A stretch of DNA of 64,000 nucleotides from positions 31,841 to 95,840 of the forward strand of contig NZ_VWRN01000010.1 in assembly GCF_008632125.1 (NCBI RefSeq). The letters run 5' to 3'. This DNA comes from Cupriavidus cauae. GTDB lineage: Bacteria; Pseudomonadota; Gammaproteobacteria; Burkholderiales; Burkholderiaceae. Of the stretch, positions 21,816-33,455 are shown piece after piece. The notes below the pieces were generated by a model, which ran no database searches, was not told the DNA's origin, and worked only from the letters and a program-made list of their open reading frames with translations. The translations under genes and the position numbers were made by a program. Within the stretch, counting starts at the first letter, position 1; every line of letters starts with the position of its first letter.

Positions 21816-22802
21816 TCAGAACTGACGTTGCAGCGAGAAAGCACATAACTTTATCAGTGTTTCTTTCAGTTGTGAAGGGGGAAATTGCATTGCCGCACGT
21901 TCGGCCGCATCGGCCTCGCGTTTTGCGGCCTCGAAGGTCGCATCCAGGGCCCCGCATTGATGGATGGCGGAGAACACCGCGTCGAAATGTTCGGTGCCGC
22001 CCTGGACGATCGCCTCGCGCGCAAGCGCGCGCTGCTCCGCGGTGCCATGCTCCATCAGATGCAGCAGCGGCAGCGTCGGCTTGCCCTCGCGAAGATCGTC
22101 GCCGGCGTTCTTGCCCATCTGCTCCGCGCTGGCGGTGTAGTCCAGCATGTCGTCGATCAGCTGGAAGGCGGTGCCGATGCGGCGCCCGTATTCGGCGGCC
22201 GCTTCCTCCATCTCCGCGTCGGCGCCCGCCAGCACCGCGCCGAGCTGGGCCGAGGCCTCGAACAGCTTGGCGGTCTTGTAGCGGATCACCTGGAGGTAGC
22301 GCTCCACGGTGACGTCCGGGTCGTGCATGTTGAGCAGCTGCAGCACCTCGCCCTCGGCGATCACGTTGGTCGCATCCGACAGGATCTGCATGATGCGCAT
22401 GCTGCCGGCATCGACCATCATCTGGAAGGCGCGCGAATAGAGGAAGTCGCCGACCAGCACGCTGGCGGCGTTGCCGAACACCGCGTTGGCGGTCTGGCGG
22501 CCGCGCCGCAGCTCGGATTCGTCGACCACGTCGTCGTGCAGCAGCGTGGCGGTGTGGATGAATTCCACCACCGCGGCCAGTTCATGATGGCGATGTCCGT
22601 CATAGCCGAGCGCGCGCGCGGACAGCAGCAGGATCACGGGGCGCAGGCGCTTGCCGCCCGCGCCGATGATGTATTCGCCGATCTGTTCGATCAGGGGCAC
22701 TTCGGAAGACAGGCGCTGCCGGATGACTGCATCGACGGCGCGCATGTCGGCAGCGACCGGAGCGAGCAAGGCAGAGGCGGAAGACTCGGACAAGATGATC
22801 AC
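21816..22802 (-). CDS. ispB: Polyprenyl (octaprenyl) diphosphate synthase
   Basis: This enzyme condenses isopentenyl diphosphate into the long side chain of ubiquinone. Both aspartate-rich motifs are present: LLHDDVVDE in the first half and LIDDMLDY in the second, with GGKRLRP near the N-terminus. No ATG fits the family start. The choices are a GTG at 22802 or a TTG at 22793 (giving SESSASALLAPVAADM), and a TATAAT box just upstream excludes longer versions. Chain length C40 is inferred from the family. It lies divergently from rplU, the usual neighbour. Confidence 0.93.
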   Translation of the reverse strand: MIILSESSASALLAPVAADMRAVDAVIRQRLSSEVPLIEQIGEYIIGAGGKRLRPVILLLSARALGYDGHRHHELAAVVEFIHTATLLHDDVVDESELRRGRQTANAVFGNAASVLVGDFLYSRAFQMMVDAGSMRIMQILSDATNVIAEGEVLQLLNMHDPDVTVERYLQVIRYKTAKLFEASAQLGAVLAGADAEMEEAAAEYGRRIGTAFQLIDDMLDYTASAEQMGKNAGDDLREGKPTLPLLHLMEHGTAEQRALAREAIVQGGTEHFDAVFSAIHQCGALDATFEAAKREADAAERAAMQFPPSQLKETLIKLCAFSLQRQF

Positions 22803-22820
22803 CGTTACGCAGAACGAGCG

Positions 22821-22826
22821 ATTATA
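22821..22826 (-). promoter_or_regulatory. -10 element for ispB
   Basis: A perfect TATAAT on the minus strand would start transcription near 22814, 12-21 nt before the two possible non-ATG start codons. No good -35 match is seen 17 bp upstream. The very short leader fits the lack of a Shine-Dalgarno site. Confidence 0.5.
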
Positions 22827-22944
22827 TGCGATGGCCGTGTCCAGATGGCTTGTCGTGCGCGCCATCTCGCGCCATCGCGCACCGGTCCGGCGGCCGGTCT
22901 TGCCCGCTGCGGTGCGCCACCGGAGCGGCGCATGAGCGGCCACA

Positions 22945-22982
22945 CAGGCGGCCCCACAGGCGGCCCCACCAGGCGGTCCCCA
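22945..22982. repeat. Three tandem copies of a 12-bp unit
   Basis: CAGGCGGCCCCA is repeated twice exactly and a third time with one change, in the ispB-rplU intergenic region just upstream of a TATAAT box. Confidence 0.8.
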
Positions 22983-22991
22983 CACGGCGCC

Positions 22992-22997
22992 TATAAT
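22992..22997 (+). promoter_or_regulatory. -10 element implying a leaderless transcript
   Basis: A perfect TATAAT ends six bases before an ATG, so transcription would begin at or next to the start codon at 23004. No recognisable -35 sequence lies 16-18 bp upstream, so activity is uncertain. Confidence 0.4.
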
Positions 22998-23003
22998 GCG
23001 GGC

Positions 23004-23114
23004 ATGAACAAGCCCGCCGCTCCCGATGGCCATGGCCGCCGTCCCTCCCGCCGCCTTGCGTGGTGGGTCGCGTTCGCCGCCCTGGCCGGATTCCTGCTGG
23101 CCGAGGCGACCTGA
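23004..23114 (+). CDS. 36-residue predicted single-span membrane peptide
   Basis: A short frame from ATG to TGA encodes a basic N-terminus (GRRPSRR) followed by one hydrophobic helix (LAWWVAFAALAGFLLAE) and a near-immediate stop. By the positive-inside rule the N-terminus would face the cytoplasm. It has no Shine-Dalgarno site but has TATAAT immediately upstream, as in a leaderless message. I do not recognise a family. It lies between ispB and rplU. The frame could be chance, but the charge/hydrophobic layout argues for a real gene. Confidence 0.4.
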   Translation: MNKPAAPDGHGRRPSRRLAWWVAFAALAGFLLAEAT

Positions 23115-23170
23115 GGGCCGGCTTCGGCAAGTGCGTTGCCCGCCTCTGCGGGCCTATGTGTTTGTTTTCT

Positions 23171-23199
23171 TTGCACTTTTCCCGCTGCTCGTATAGAAT
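23171..23199 (+). promoter_or_regulatory. Sigma70 promoter for rplU-rpmA
   Basis: TTGCAC, a 17-bp spacer and TAGAAT form a near-consensus promoter. Transcription would start near 23206, leaving a leader of about 145 nt before rplU. A long untranslated leader is usual for ribosomal-protein operons and may carry feedback control. Confidence 0.75.
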
Positions 23200-23349
23200 G
23201 CCGAGTTTCCTCCGGCTGAACTGCTGTTGTTGCGTCCGTGCCGGCGGGAGATAACCGGGCCGAAAGCGCATTGCCTGGCCGCTTCGCTTCACCGCGAAGC
23301 CGCGCCGGCGCTGGCTTTTGGGCGTTTATTCACATCGAGAGGTTCGACA

Positions 23350-23661
23350 ATGTACGCGGTCGTAAAAACCGGCGGCAAGCAATACAAGGTTGCTGCTGGC
23401 GAAAAACTGAAAGTAGAACAGATACCGGCAGACATTGGCGCAGAAATCACGCTCGACCAAGTGCTCGCAGTGGGCGCTGGCGACCAGATCAAGTTTGGTA
23501 CGCCGCTGGTCAGCGGGGCTTCCGTCAAAGCTACCGTTATCTCCCAAGGTCGTCACGACAAAGTGAAGATCTTCAAGATGCGCCGTCGCAAGCATTACCA
23601 GAAGCGTCAAGGCCATCGCCAGAACTACACCGAACTGCGCATCGAAGCGATCGTTGCCTGA
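23350..23661 (+). CDS. rplU: 50S ribosomal protein L21
   Basis: L21 binds 23S rRNA in the large subunit. The 103-residue protein starts [20 protein letters not shown] and contains the basic block [19 protein letters not shown], both diagnostic. An open frame extends upstream, but the start is clear from the family N-terminus. It is followed by rpmA 66 bp downstream, sharing the upstream promoter. Confidence 0.99.
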   Translation: MYAVVKTGGKQYKVAAGEKLKVEQIPADIGAEITLDQVLAVGAGDQIKFGTPLVSGASVKATVISQGRHDKVKIFKMRRRKHYQKRQGHRQNYTELRIEAIVA

Positions 23662-23727
23662 GTCCACGCGGACGGCAACGAGACAGCAAATCGAGCGACA
23701 ACTAGGTAAAGCGACAGGAGTTAAGTC

Positions 23728-23988
23728 ATGGCACAGAAAAAAGGCGGCGGTTCCACACGGAACGGCCGCGATTCCGAATCGAAGCGTCTGGGCGTGAAGG
23801 TGTTTGGTGGCCAGGCCATCAACGCCGGCGGCATCATCGTCCGCCAGCGCGGTACCCGCGTGCATGCCGGCGAGAACGTCGGCGTGGGCAAGGACCACAC
23901 CCTCTTCGCCCTGGTTGACGGCCACGTGAAGTTCGCCGTCAAGGGCGCTGCCAAGAAGCAGCAGGTCAGCGTCGTTCCGGCAGCCTGA
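23728..23988 (+). CDS. rpmA: 50S ribosomal protein L27
   Basis: L27 reaches with its N-terminus to the peptidyl-transferase centre. The 86 residues begin [17 protein letters not shown], the family signature without an extra cleavable leader, and contain [24 protein letters not shown] ribosome site precedes it. A strong terminator follows, so rplU-rpmA form one transcript. Confidence 0.99.
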   Translation: MAQKKGGGSTRNGRDSESKRLGVKVFGGQAINAGGIIVRQRGTRVHAGENVGVGKDHTLFALVDGHVKFAVKGAAKKQQVSVVPAA

Positions 23989-24009
23989 TCACTGCCTTGC
24001 AGCACGAAG

Positions 24010-24036
24010 GCCCCGCAACCCTTGCGGGGCTTTTTC
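24010..24036 (+). terminator. Intrinsic terminator after rpmA
   Basis: A 9-bp stem (gccccgcaa with ttgcggggc) has a 3-nt loop and is followed by five T residues and then CTTTT. It separates the ribosomal-protein transcript from obgE. Confidence 0.9.
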
Positions 24037-24083
24037 TTTTCTGGCGACAATGTCGAACGTCGCCCGCCGCCTGCAACGCCTGA

Positions 24084-25223
<1,140 letters not shown>

Positions 25224-25334
25224 TCTTGCGCCGAGTTTCGGCCCCGGATATCCGCCTCGACCACCCGCCCCGAATTCCGCGCTGAATTTCCGCGCCGGCC
25301 CATCGCCGGCACGACCTCACTTCAGGAGACAGAG

Positions 25335-26459
25335 TTGCCCACCCAATCGGTCATCGCGCAGGCCCGGCGCATCGTCGTCAAGGTCGGATCGAGCCTCGTC
25401 ACCAACGATGGCAAGGGGCTGGACCACGACGCCATCGCCCGCTGGGCGGCGCAGATCGCCAAGCTGCGCACCGCCGGCAAGGAAGTGGTGCTGGTCAGTT
25501 CGGGGGCGATCGCCGAGGGCATGCAGCGGCTGGGGTGGGCGCGCCGCCCGCGCGAGATCCATGAGCTGCAGGCGGCCGCCGCGGTCGGGCAGATGGGGCT
25601 CGCCCAGGTCTACGAAAGCCAGTTCGGCCGCTATGGCATCCGTACCGCGCAGGTGCTGCTGACCCATGCCGACCTGGCCGACCGCGAGCGCTATCTGAAT
25701 GCACGGTCCACGCTGCTGACGCTGCTGAGCCTGGGCGTGGTGCCGATCATCAACGAGAACGACACGGTCGTCACCGACGAAATCAAGTTCGGCGACAACG
25801 ACACGCTGGGCGCGCTCGTGACCAACCTGATCGAGGGCGATGCGCTGGTGATCCTGACCGACCAGCGCGGCCTCTACACCGCCGATCCGCGCAAGGACCC
25901 GGCCGCCGAGTTCGTGCACGAGGCGCTGGCGGGCACGCCGCAACTCGAGGCGATGGCCGGCGGCGCCGGCACCGCGATCGGCCGCGGCGGCATGCTGACC
26001 AAGATCCTGGCCGCCAAGCGCGCGGCCAAGTCGGGCGCCCATACCGTGATCGCATCCGGTCGCGAGGCCGACGTGCTGGCGCGGCTGGCCGGCGGCGAGG
26101 CGATCGGCACGCAGTTGCTGGCGCCGACCGGGCGGCTGACCGCGCGCAAGCAGTGGATGGCCGACCATCTGCAGCTGCGCGGGCGCGTCGTCATCGATGC
26201 CGGCGCGGTCGACAAGCTGACCGCGGGCGGCAAGTCGCTGCTGCCGATCGGCGTGGTGGAAGTGCAGGGCGAATTCGCGCGCGGCGAGGTCATCGCCTGC
26301 GTCGATGCGCAGGGACGCGAGGTGGCGCGCGGCCTGACCAACTATTCGAGCGCGGAGGCGCGGCTGATCGCCCGCAAGCTGTCATCGGAAATCGAATCGG
26401 TGCTCGGCCACCTGAACGAGCCCGAGCTGATCCACCGGGACAATCTGGTGCTGGTCTGA
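25335..26459 (+). CDS. proB: Glutamate 5-kinase ProB
   Basis: ProB phosphorylates glutamate in the first step of proline synthesis. The 374-residue protein has an amino-acid kinase domain ([17 protein letters not shown] at the N-terminus, [30 protein letters not shown] segment) and a C-terminal PUA domain from about residue 280. The start is TTG, chosen because AGGAG lies at ideal distance and the first residues match the family. The stop codon lies inside the first of three repeated hairpin units. Confidence 0.97.
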   Translation: MPTQSVIAQARRIVVKVGSSLVTNDGKGLDHDAIARWAAQIAKLRTAGKEVVLVSSGAIAEGMQRLGWARRPREIHELQAAAAVGQMGLAQVYESQFGRYGIRTAQVLLTHADLADRERYLNARSTLLTLLSLGVVPIINENDTVVTDEIKFGDNDTLGALVTNLIEGDALVILTDQRGLYTADPRKDPAAEFVHEALAGTPQLEAMAGGAGTAIGRGGMLTKILAAKRAAKSGAHTVIASGREADVLARLAGGEAIGTQLLAPTGRLTARKQWMADHLQLRGRVVIDAGAVDKLTAGGKSLLPIGVVEVQGEFARGEVIACVDAQGREVARGLTNYSSAEARLIARKLSSEIESVLGHLNEPELIHRDNLVLV

Positions 26460-26555
26460 GCGGAAGGCGAAGCGCCCCAGCCTTCTGAGCGGACGGCGAA
26501 TTGCCGCCCCCGGCCTTTCTGAACGGACGGAGGGCGAATCGCGCCCTCCGGTCTT
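26456..26555. repeat. Three diverged hairpin repeats after proB
   Basis: Copies of a unit beginning CTGAGCGGA start at 26456, 26485 and 26519. Each contains an inverted repeat around a short GAA-containing loop; the third is the best (ggagggcg with cgccctcc). The first copy includes the proB stop codon. They lie between convergent genes proB and the CNP1-like gene, and could act as a bidirectional terminator, but no long T run is present. Confidence 0.6.
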
Positions 26556-26577
26556 CATTCCTGCCGACCGATACGCC

Positions 26578-27216
26578 TTACCGGTACGCGCCCTGCCGCG
26601 CGACGCCGTCGCGGATCGCCCGCACGATGTCCTCGGTCTTGCCCGCCACCGCGCGTCCGTCGCACAGGTATTCGGACGCCAGCGTCGCCGCATAGCTGTT
26701 GCGCACGCTGGTGCTCATCGTGCGCCATTGCTCCGCGCCCGCGCTCTGGTTCGGCACCCAGGTCTTGCTGCCGGGCGGCATGGTGGCGAACAGCTTGCGC
26801 TGGAACACGTCGCAGCGCACCCCTTCGTAGCTGATGTTGCGCACGCCGGTCGGGCTGGTGATCACCGCGGTGTAGCGCACCGCGCCGTCCTCGCCGACCA
26901 TGATGGACTTGGCGTCCACGGCGAACGACAGGCGCCCGGTGGTGCTGACGTCGAAGGGCAGCAGGTCGGCGTCCGCGGGCGGCGGCGGCAGCTTGGTCGC
27001 GGCCTCCTGGAAGCCCTTGGAGGCGAGCCGGTCGAGCAGGAAGACCGGTTCCTCGGCCTCCTCCGCTTCCAGCTGGGCGGCGCGCTTGGGCGTTTCTGTG
27101 CTGGTGGAACAGGCGCTCACCAGGGCGAGCGCGAACAGCGTGGCAAGCCCGGCAGCCAGACCCGAAGGGGTCGCGCTGCCGGCGCGGCGTCGGCCGAAGC
27201 CGGCGGGTTTATTCAT
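26578..27216 (-). CDS. CNP1-like family lipoprotein
   Basis: A predicted outer-membrane or periplasmic lipoprotein of 212 residues: basic N-terminus, hydrophobic stretch and lipobox LVSAC with C36 as the lipidated residue. The body with [25 protein letters not shown] and a late LASEYLCDG matches what I know of the CNP1-like family, named after a neisserial cryptic protein. Two cysteines in the mature part could form a disulfide. It overlaps the 3' end of rppH by 8 bp, so both are co-transcribed. Function is unknown. Confidence 0.75.
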   Translation of the reverse strand: MNKPAGFGRRRAGSATPSGLAAGLATLFALALVSACSTSTETPKRAAQLEAEEAEEPVFLLDRLASKGFQEAATKLPPPPADADLLPFDVSTTGRLSFAVDAKSIMVGEDGAVRYTAVITSPTGVRNISYEGVRCDVFQRKLFATMPPGSKTWVPNQSAGAEQWRTMSTSVRNSYAATLASEYLCDGRAVAGKTEDIVRAIRDGVARQGAYR

Positions 27217-27868
27217 CAGTGCTCCGCGTTTGCGCGCAGACCGGCGGTTCCGGCTGCGTCAGGGTAGGGGACGGCTGGCTGGCGGCCGGCGCATTGCCCG
27301 GACCTTGCCGGCCTGCGCGTGGGCCGCCGGCGCGGCCGGGGTTGCCATGGGTCCCGGCATGGTGGTTGCCGTAGGGACTGAGCGGCGCCCGCGGGCCGCG
27401 ATGCAGAAAGCGCGACAATTCCGTCAGCGCCATCTGGTAGACCTCGCGCTTGAATTCGATCACCGCGTCGAGCGGCACCCAGTACTGGCTCCAGCGCCAG
27501 GCATCGAATTCCGGGTGGTCGGTGGCGCGCAGACAGATATCGCAATCGCGCGCCGCCATGCGCAGCAGGAACCAGATCTGTTTCTGTCCCTTGTAATGCC
27601 CGCGAATCTCGCGGCGTATGAACTTGTCCGGCACCTCGTAACGCAGCCAGTCGCGCGTGCGACCGACGATCCTGACGTGCTCGGGCAGCAGTCCGACCTC
27701 TTCATGCAGTTCGCGGTACATCGCCTGTTCCGGCGTCTCGCCGTATTTGATGCCGCCTTGCGGAAACTGCCAAGAATGTTCGCCGATTCGCTTGCCCCAG
27801 AACACCTCGTTCCGTGCGTTGATGAGGATGATGCCGACGTTCGGGCGAAAGCCTTCACGATCGAGCAT
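27209..27868 (-). CDS. rppH: RNA pyrophosphohydrolase RppH
   Basis: RppH converts 5'-triphosphate RNA to monophosphate and so triggers RNase E decay. The first 160 residues carry the family pattern: [17 protein letters not shown], then the Nudix box at 38-60 ([22 protein letters not shown]), then [10 protein letters not shown]. The protein is 219 residues because of a Gly/Pro/Ala-rich tail of about 50 residues that looks disordered. GAGGTG is the ribosome site. It is divergent from proS, as in many betaproteobacteria. Confidence 0.93.
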   Translation of the reverse strand: MLDREGFRPNVGIILINARNEVFWGKRIGEHSWQFPQGGIKYGETPEQAMYRELHEEVGLLPEHVRIVGRTRDWLRYEVPDKFIRREIRGHYKGQKQIWFLLRMAARDCDICLRATDHPEFDAWRWSQYWVPLDAVIEFKREVYQMALTELSRFLHRGPRAPLSPYGNHHAGTHGNPGRAGGPRAGRQGPGNAPAASQPSPTLTQPEPPVCAQTRSTDE

Positions 27869-27900
27869 GACTGCACCTCGAATCCTTTAGAATTACGTCG

Positions 27901-27906
27901 ATTATA
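27901..27906 (-). promoter_or_regulatory. -10 element for rppH
   Basis: A perfect TATAAT on the minus strand lies about 33 bp before the rppH ATG, giving a leader of about 26 nt. The -35 region is not close to consensus. Confidence 0.5.
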
Positions 27907-28104
27907 AAGGAAGCGCGGGGTCCGTCCGGGCCGCTCCGGGGTGGTGGTTTTCCCCGACGAAATGCGCCGTTTCAGGCGCCTTTCGCCGGTCCGCAAACCG
28001 TCTCACCACCCGGGTCCTTGCCCGCCTTTCCTTGACCTGTTTTACCCCTTACGCCTTTTCCCATCGATCCGCGCCGCGCGCGCTGTCCCAACCGAAAGCC
28101 ACGG

Positions 28105-29832
28105 ATGAAAGCTTCGCAATTCTTCATTTCCACTCTCAAGGAAGCCCCCGCCGACGCGGAGATCGTCTCGCACAAGCTAATGATGCGCGCCGGCATGATC
28201 AAGAAGCTGGGTGCCGGCATCTATAGCTATATGCCAACCGGCCTGCGCGTGATCCGCAAGATCGAGCGGATCGTCCGTGAGGAGATGAACCGCGCCGGCG
28301 CCGTCGAACTGCTGATGCCGTTCGTGCAGCCGGCCGAGCTGTGGCAGGAGACCGGCCGCTGGGACAAGATGGGCCCGGAGCTGCTGCGCCTGAAGGACCG
28401 CCATGAGCGCGACTTCGTGCTGCAGCCGACCTCGGAGGAGGTCGTCACCGACATCGTCCGCACCGAGATCCGCAGCTACAAGCAGCTGCCGCTGAACCTG
28501 TATCAGATCCAGACCAAGTTCCGCGACGAGCGCCGGCCGCGCTTCGGCATCATGCGCGGGCGCGAATTCACGATGAAGGACGCCTATTCCTTCGATCGCG
28601 ACGAGGAAGGGATGAAGGTCTCGTACCGCCAGATGTACGACGCCTATATCCGTATCTTCCAGCGCTTTGGCCTCGAATTCCGCGCGGTGGCGGCCGACAA
28701 CGGCGCGATCGGCGGCTCGGGCTCGCACGAGTTCCACGTGATCGCCGACACCGGCGAGGACGCCATCGTCTACTGCCCCGAGTCGGACTACGCGGCCAAC
28801 ATGGAGGCTGCCGAGGCGCTGCCGTTGGTCGCCGAACGCGCGCCCGCGCGCGAGGCGCTGACGCGCACGCCCACGCCGGGCAAGGCCAAGTGCGAGGACG
28901 TCGCCGAGCTGCTGGGCATTCCGCTCGAGCGCACCGTCAAGTCGATCGTGCTGGCGACCGAGGGCGCCGAGGGCGAGCCCGCGCAGATCTGGCTGCTGCT
29001 GCTGCGCGGCGATCACGACCTGAACGAGATCAAGGCGTCCAAGGTGCCGGGCCTGGCCGAGTTCCGCTTCGCCACCGAGGCGGAGATCGTCGCCACCTTC
29101 GGCACGCCGCCGGGCTATCTGGGCCCGATCGGTGCCAAGGCGCCGATCCGCGTGGTGGCCGACCGCACCGTCGCCAACATGAGCGACTTCGTCTGCGGCG
29201 CCAACGAGCGCGACTATCACCTGACCGGCGTCAACTGGGGCCGCGACCTGCCCGAGCCGCTCGTCGCGGACCTGCGCAACGTGGTCGAGGGCGACGCCTC
29301 GCCCGACGGCAAGGGCCGCCTGGCGATCTGCCGCGGCATCGAGGTCGGCCACGTGTTCATGCTGGGCACGCGCTATTCGGCGGCGATGAACGCGACCTTC
29401 CTCGACGAGAACGGCAAGACCCAGCCGATGCAGATGGGCTGCTACGGCATCGGCGTGACCCGTATCGTCGGCGCGGCGATCGAGCAGAACTACGACGAGC
29501 GCGGCATCATCTGGCCCGCCGCGATCGCGCCGTTCGAAGTGGTGGTGTGCCCGGTCGGCTACGACCGTTCGGAAGCGGTCAAGGCCGAGGCCGACCGCAT
29601 CCATGCCGAGCTGCTGGCGGCCGGCGTCGACGCGATCCTGGACGACCGCGGCGAGCGCCCCGGCGTGATGTTCGCCGACTGGGAGCTGATCGGCGTGCCG
29701 CACCGCGTGGTGGTGGGCGACCGCGGCCTGAAGGAAGGCCAGGTCGAGTACCAGGGCCGGCGCGACGCCGAGGCGAGCCGCGTGGCGGTGGCCGACATCG
29801 TCGGGCATGTGCGCAAGCTGCTGGCCGACTGA
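28105..29832 (+). CDS. proS: Prolyl-tRNA synthetase ProS
   Basis: Charges tRNA-Pro. The 575-residue bacterial-type enzyme has class II motifs: motif 2 with [20 protein letters not shown] and motif 3 near [19 protein letters not shown]. An inserted YbaK-type editing domain lies at about residues 230-400 ([19 protein letters not shown]). The C-terminal anticodon-binding domain ends in [10 protein letters not shown]. Start [15 protein letters not shown] is the family N-terminus. All parts are intact. Confidence 0.98.
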   Translation: MKASQFFISTLKEAPADAEIVSHKLMMRAGMIKKLGAGIYSYMPTGLRVIRKIERIVREEMNRAGAVELLMPFVQPAELWQETGRWDKMGPELLRLKDRHERDFVLQPTSEEVVTDIVRTEIRSYKQLPLNLYQIQTKFRDERRPRFGIMRGREFTMKDAYSFDRDEEGMKVSYRQMYDAYIRIFQRFGLEFRAVAADNGAIGGSGSHEFHVIADTGEDAIVYCPESDYAANMEAAEALPLVAERAPAREALTRTPTPGKAKCEDVAELLGIPLERTVKSIVLATEGAEGEPAQIWLLLLRGDHDLNEIKASKVPGLAEFRFATEAEIVATFGTPPGYLGPIGAKAPIRVVADRTVANMSDFVCGANERDYHLTGVNWGRDLPEPLVADLRNVVEGDASPDGKGRLAICRGIEVGHVFMLGTRYSAAMNATFLDENGKTQPMQMGCYGIGVTRIVGAAIEQNYDERGIIWPAAIAPFEVVVCPVGYDRSEAVKAEADRIHAELLAAGVDAILDDRGERPGVMFADWELIGVPHRVVVGDRGLKEGQVEYQGRRDAEASRVAVADIVGHVRKLLAD

Positions 29833-29836
29833 GGCC

Positions 29837-30723
29837 ATGCAACCGCCGCGATGCGCCGCCATCGCGGCGGCGCCGCTTCCCGGCAAGTCTCCGGGCATGC
29901 GTCCGGGCAAGTTTGCCGGCAGCGTCCGGGGCAGGTTTGCCGAACCCACGTCGGGGCTGGCGATGCTGGCGGCTGCGCTGCTGTCCGCGCTGGCGCTGCT
30001 GCTGGCTTCGCCCCCGGCGCACGCCGGTGCCCAGCGGGAAGAGCAGCTGGCCGACGCCGTGCGCGGCGCGCTGGCCGCGGCGAGCGCGGATGCGCGTCCG
30101 GCCCGTCCGGTATTTGTCTCCGCCGGCGAGCGCGACGCCTATCTGCGCTGGGTGGCCGAGATGTCGCGCCGCCTCGAGCCGCGCATCCCCGAGCCGTTGA
30201 TCCGCACCGAGCTGGTCGAGACCGTCTATTACGAGGCCAAGCGCGCCGGGCTGGAGCCGGCACTGGTACTGGGGCTCATTCAAGTCGAGAGCAATTTCCG
30301 CAAGTACGCGATCAGCACGGCGGGCGCGCGCGGGCTGATGCAGGTGATGCCGTTCTGGGCGCGCACCATCGGCGATGGCGACGCGCGCAAGCTGTTCCAT
30401 CTGCAGAGCAATCTGCGCTACGGCTGCACGATCCTGCGCCACTACCTGGACCGCGAGTCCGGCGACCTGTTCCTGGCGCTGGGCCGTTACAACGGCAGCC
30501 GCGGCCGCGCGGAATACCCGAACGCGGTGCTGGCCGCGTGGAAGCGCTGGCAGCAGGCCGAGGTCGCGGTCACGGTGGCGAGCGCCGCCGAGTCCAATGG
30601 CGCGCTGGCGGCCGCAGCCCGCCCCGGCCGTGCGGGCGATGCCGCCGCGCGCCTGCTGCCGGCGCCGTCCCGACCCCTCGGCGGCCCCGCCGCGTTCCCG
30701 CCCACCCGCCTGTCCGATCCGTC

Positions 30724-30727
<4 letters not shown>
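29837..30727 (+). CDS. Lytic transglycosylase, SLT domain
   Basis: A predicted periplasmic peptidoglycan lytic transglycosylase. After a hydrophobic export segment (MLAAALLSALALLLASPPAHA, about residues 43-63) comes a domain with ALVLGLIQVESNFRKYA, GARGLMQVMPFW and NLRYGCTILRHYLDR. The catalytic glutamate is in IQVES. The 296-residue length includes an Ala-rich tail. The start is uncertain, since the ATG 7 bp after the proS stop gives a long basic leader and internal ATGs are possible. The stop overlaps the next start in ATGA. Confidence 0.85.
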
Positions 30728-31743
<1,016 letters not shown>

Positions 31744-31790
31744 ACGCACGCCGGCCCGGGCCGCCTGGCGCTCGATCGCGATCCGCGCCC

Positions 31791-31896
31791 GGGAATCCGC
31801 CCCCGGGAATCCGCCCCCGGAATCCGCCCCCGGAATCCGCCCCCGGAATCCGCCCCCGGAATCCGCCCCCGGAATTCGCCCCCGGAATTCGCCCCC
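31791..31896. repeat. Eight tandem copies of a 13-14-bp unit
   Basis: GGAATCCGCCCCC (13 bp) is repeated, with the first two copies carrying one extra G and the last two reading GGAATTCGCCCCC. The array begins about 50 bp after the dioxygenase stop and ends about 115 bp before lysE-like gene. The remaining bases of this 268-bp gap contain no gene. Confidence 0.95.
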
Positions 31897-32011
31897 CAGC
31901 TGTGCCGAACCGCAAGCAGCACTGTGCCGGTAATTGGCCGGCAATCTGTACCGGTACTGTATAGGGCCGCCACGCTAGACTGCCGCTTCCCCTGCATTCC
32001 AAGGAGTTGCC

Positions 32012-32632
32012 ATGGCACTGTCGGAACTGGCGGCAGGCTCTGCCGTGTTTGCCGCCTTCGGCGGCTTCGTGCTGGTGTCGTCGATCACCCCGGGACCGAA
32101 CAACACGATGGTGCTCGCATCCGGCGTCAATTTCGGTTTCGTCCGCACCATTCCGCATCTGCTCGGCATCAGCAGCGGCTTCGCGCTGATGATCGCGCTG
32201 ATCGGCCTCGGGCTGGGCTCGCTGTTTACCGCACTGCCGTGGACCTGGCCGCTGCTGCGCGTGGCGGCCACCGTGTACCTGGTCTATCTCGCGTACAAGC
32301 TGGCCACCGCCGGCGGCGTGCAGGACCGCCAGGTGGCCAGGCCGATGAGCTTCCTGCAGGCGGCCGCGTTCCAGTGGGTCAATCCGAAGGCTTGGGTGAT
32401 GGCGGTGGGGGCGTGCAGCGCCTATGTGCTGCACCCCAATCTGTGGCTCAACGTGCTGCTGCTGGCCGGCCTGTCGGCGATCATCAATCTGCCGAGCGTG
32501 GCGGTGTGGGCGGTGTTCGGCGCCTCGCTGCGCCGCTGGCTGGCACGGCCGCGCGTGCTGCGCGTGTTCAACGTGACGATGGCGGTCCTGTTGCTCGGCT
32601 CGCTGTGGCCGATCCTGGCGGCCGGACACTGA
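32012..32632 (+). CDS. LysE/RhtB family amino-acid exporter
   Basis: A predicted inner-membrane exporter of 206 residues with about six hydrophobic segments. The N-terminal signature SSITPGPNNTMVLASGVNFG and the later FQWVNPKAWVMAVGACSAY are typical of the LysE superfamily. AAGGAG gives a strong ribosome site 6 bp before the ATG. It stands alone, with no adjacent LysR-type activator of the LysG class. The exported amino acid cannot be told from sequence. Confidence 0.9.
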   Translation: MALSELAAGSAVFAAFGGFVLVSSITPGPNNTMVLASGVNFGFVRTIPHLLGISSGFALMIALIGLGLGSLFTALPWTWPLLRVAATVYLVYLAYKLATAGGVQDRQVARPMSFLQAAAFQWVNPKAWVMAVGACSAYVLHPNLWLNVLLLAGLSAIINLPSVAVWAVFGASLRRWLARPRVLRVFNVTMAVLLLGSLWPILAAGH

Positions 32633-32762
32633 GGGGCGTCCGGCGGGTTTGGGCTGCGGCTCTGGCCGTGGGTGCGGTGGAGGTGCTGGAGTCCGAGCCG
32701 GAGCCGGAACCGCGGCTGGAGTCGCCTCCCGCGCCGGGACCGCCTCCGGAGCCGGTGCAGGC

Positions 32763-33308
32763 TCAGCCCTTCAGCGCCCGGATCGTGCCGAGGTTGCGCC
32801 AGTAGCCCTTGGCGTCCATGCCGCAGCCGAACACATAGCGGTCCGGCACCGTGAAGCCGCAGAAGTCCGGATGCATCGGCTTGGCCTTGGCCAGCGTCTT
32901 CTCGCACAGCACCGCGGCGTAGAACTCGCGCGCGCCCATGTCCATGATGCGCTGGCGGATCGCCGCCATGGTCTCGCCCTCGTCGAGGATGTCGTCGAGC
33001 ACCAGCACGGTCCGGTCCTTGACCGACTCGCGCGGCGCCACGCGCCACTGCATCTCGCCGCCGACCGTCTTGTTGTTGTAGCGGGACAGGTGGATGTAGT
33101 CGAACTCCAGCGGGAATTCGAGCTTGGGCAGCAGCATGCCGGTGAAGACCACGGCGCCGCCCATCACCGACAGCACCAGCGGGAAGCGGTCTCCCATCTT
33201 GTCGGTGATCTCGCGCGCCATGCGGTCCAGCGATTGCTGCACGGCCTGGGCGCTGACGATTTCCTCGGAGTTGGCCCACAGTTCGCGGGCCTGTTCGGCA
33301 GTCATCAT
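32763..33308 (-). CDS. hpt: Hypoxanthine-guanine phosphoribosyltransferase
   Basis: A purine-salvage enzyme joining hypoxanthine or guanine to PRPP. The 181-residue protein has the PRPP-binding loop VLVLDDILDEGET (101-113), the flexible-loop region before it, and the C-terminal DRYVFGCGMDAKGYWRNL typical of bacterial Hpt. The start MMTAEQARELW follows AGGA at a suitable distance; the second ATG is nearly as good. It lies about 150 bp after ffh on the same strand, probably with a separate promoter. Confidence 0.93.
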   Translation of the reverse strand: MMTAEQARELWANSEEIVSAQAVQQSLDRMAREITDKMGDRFPLVLSVMGGAVVFTGMLLPKLEFPLEFDYIHLSRYNNKTVGGEMQWRVAPRESVKDRTVLVLDDILDEGETMAAIRQRIMDMGAREFYAAVLCEKTLAKAKPMHPDFCGFTVPDRYVFGCGMDAKGYWRNLGTIRALKG

Positions 33309-33455
33309 GATGTTCGGTCCTGGTCTGGCGGTGTTCTTTGCGGCGGCAGCCGGCCAGGGAGCCAGCGTGCCGCGGTCGGTATTGCGATTGGTGCGTCCGA
33401 TTGCTGGTGCGATCGATGGCGCGGTCGGTGGCGCCATCGGGCTTCGCTCGGCGGA

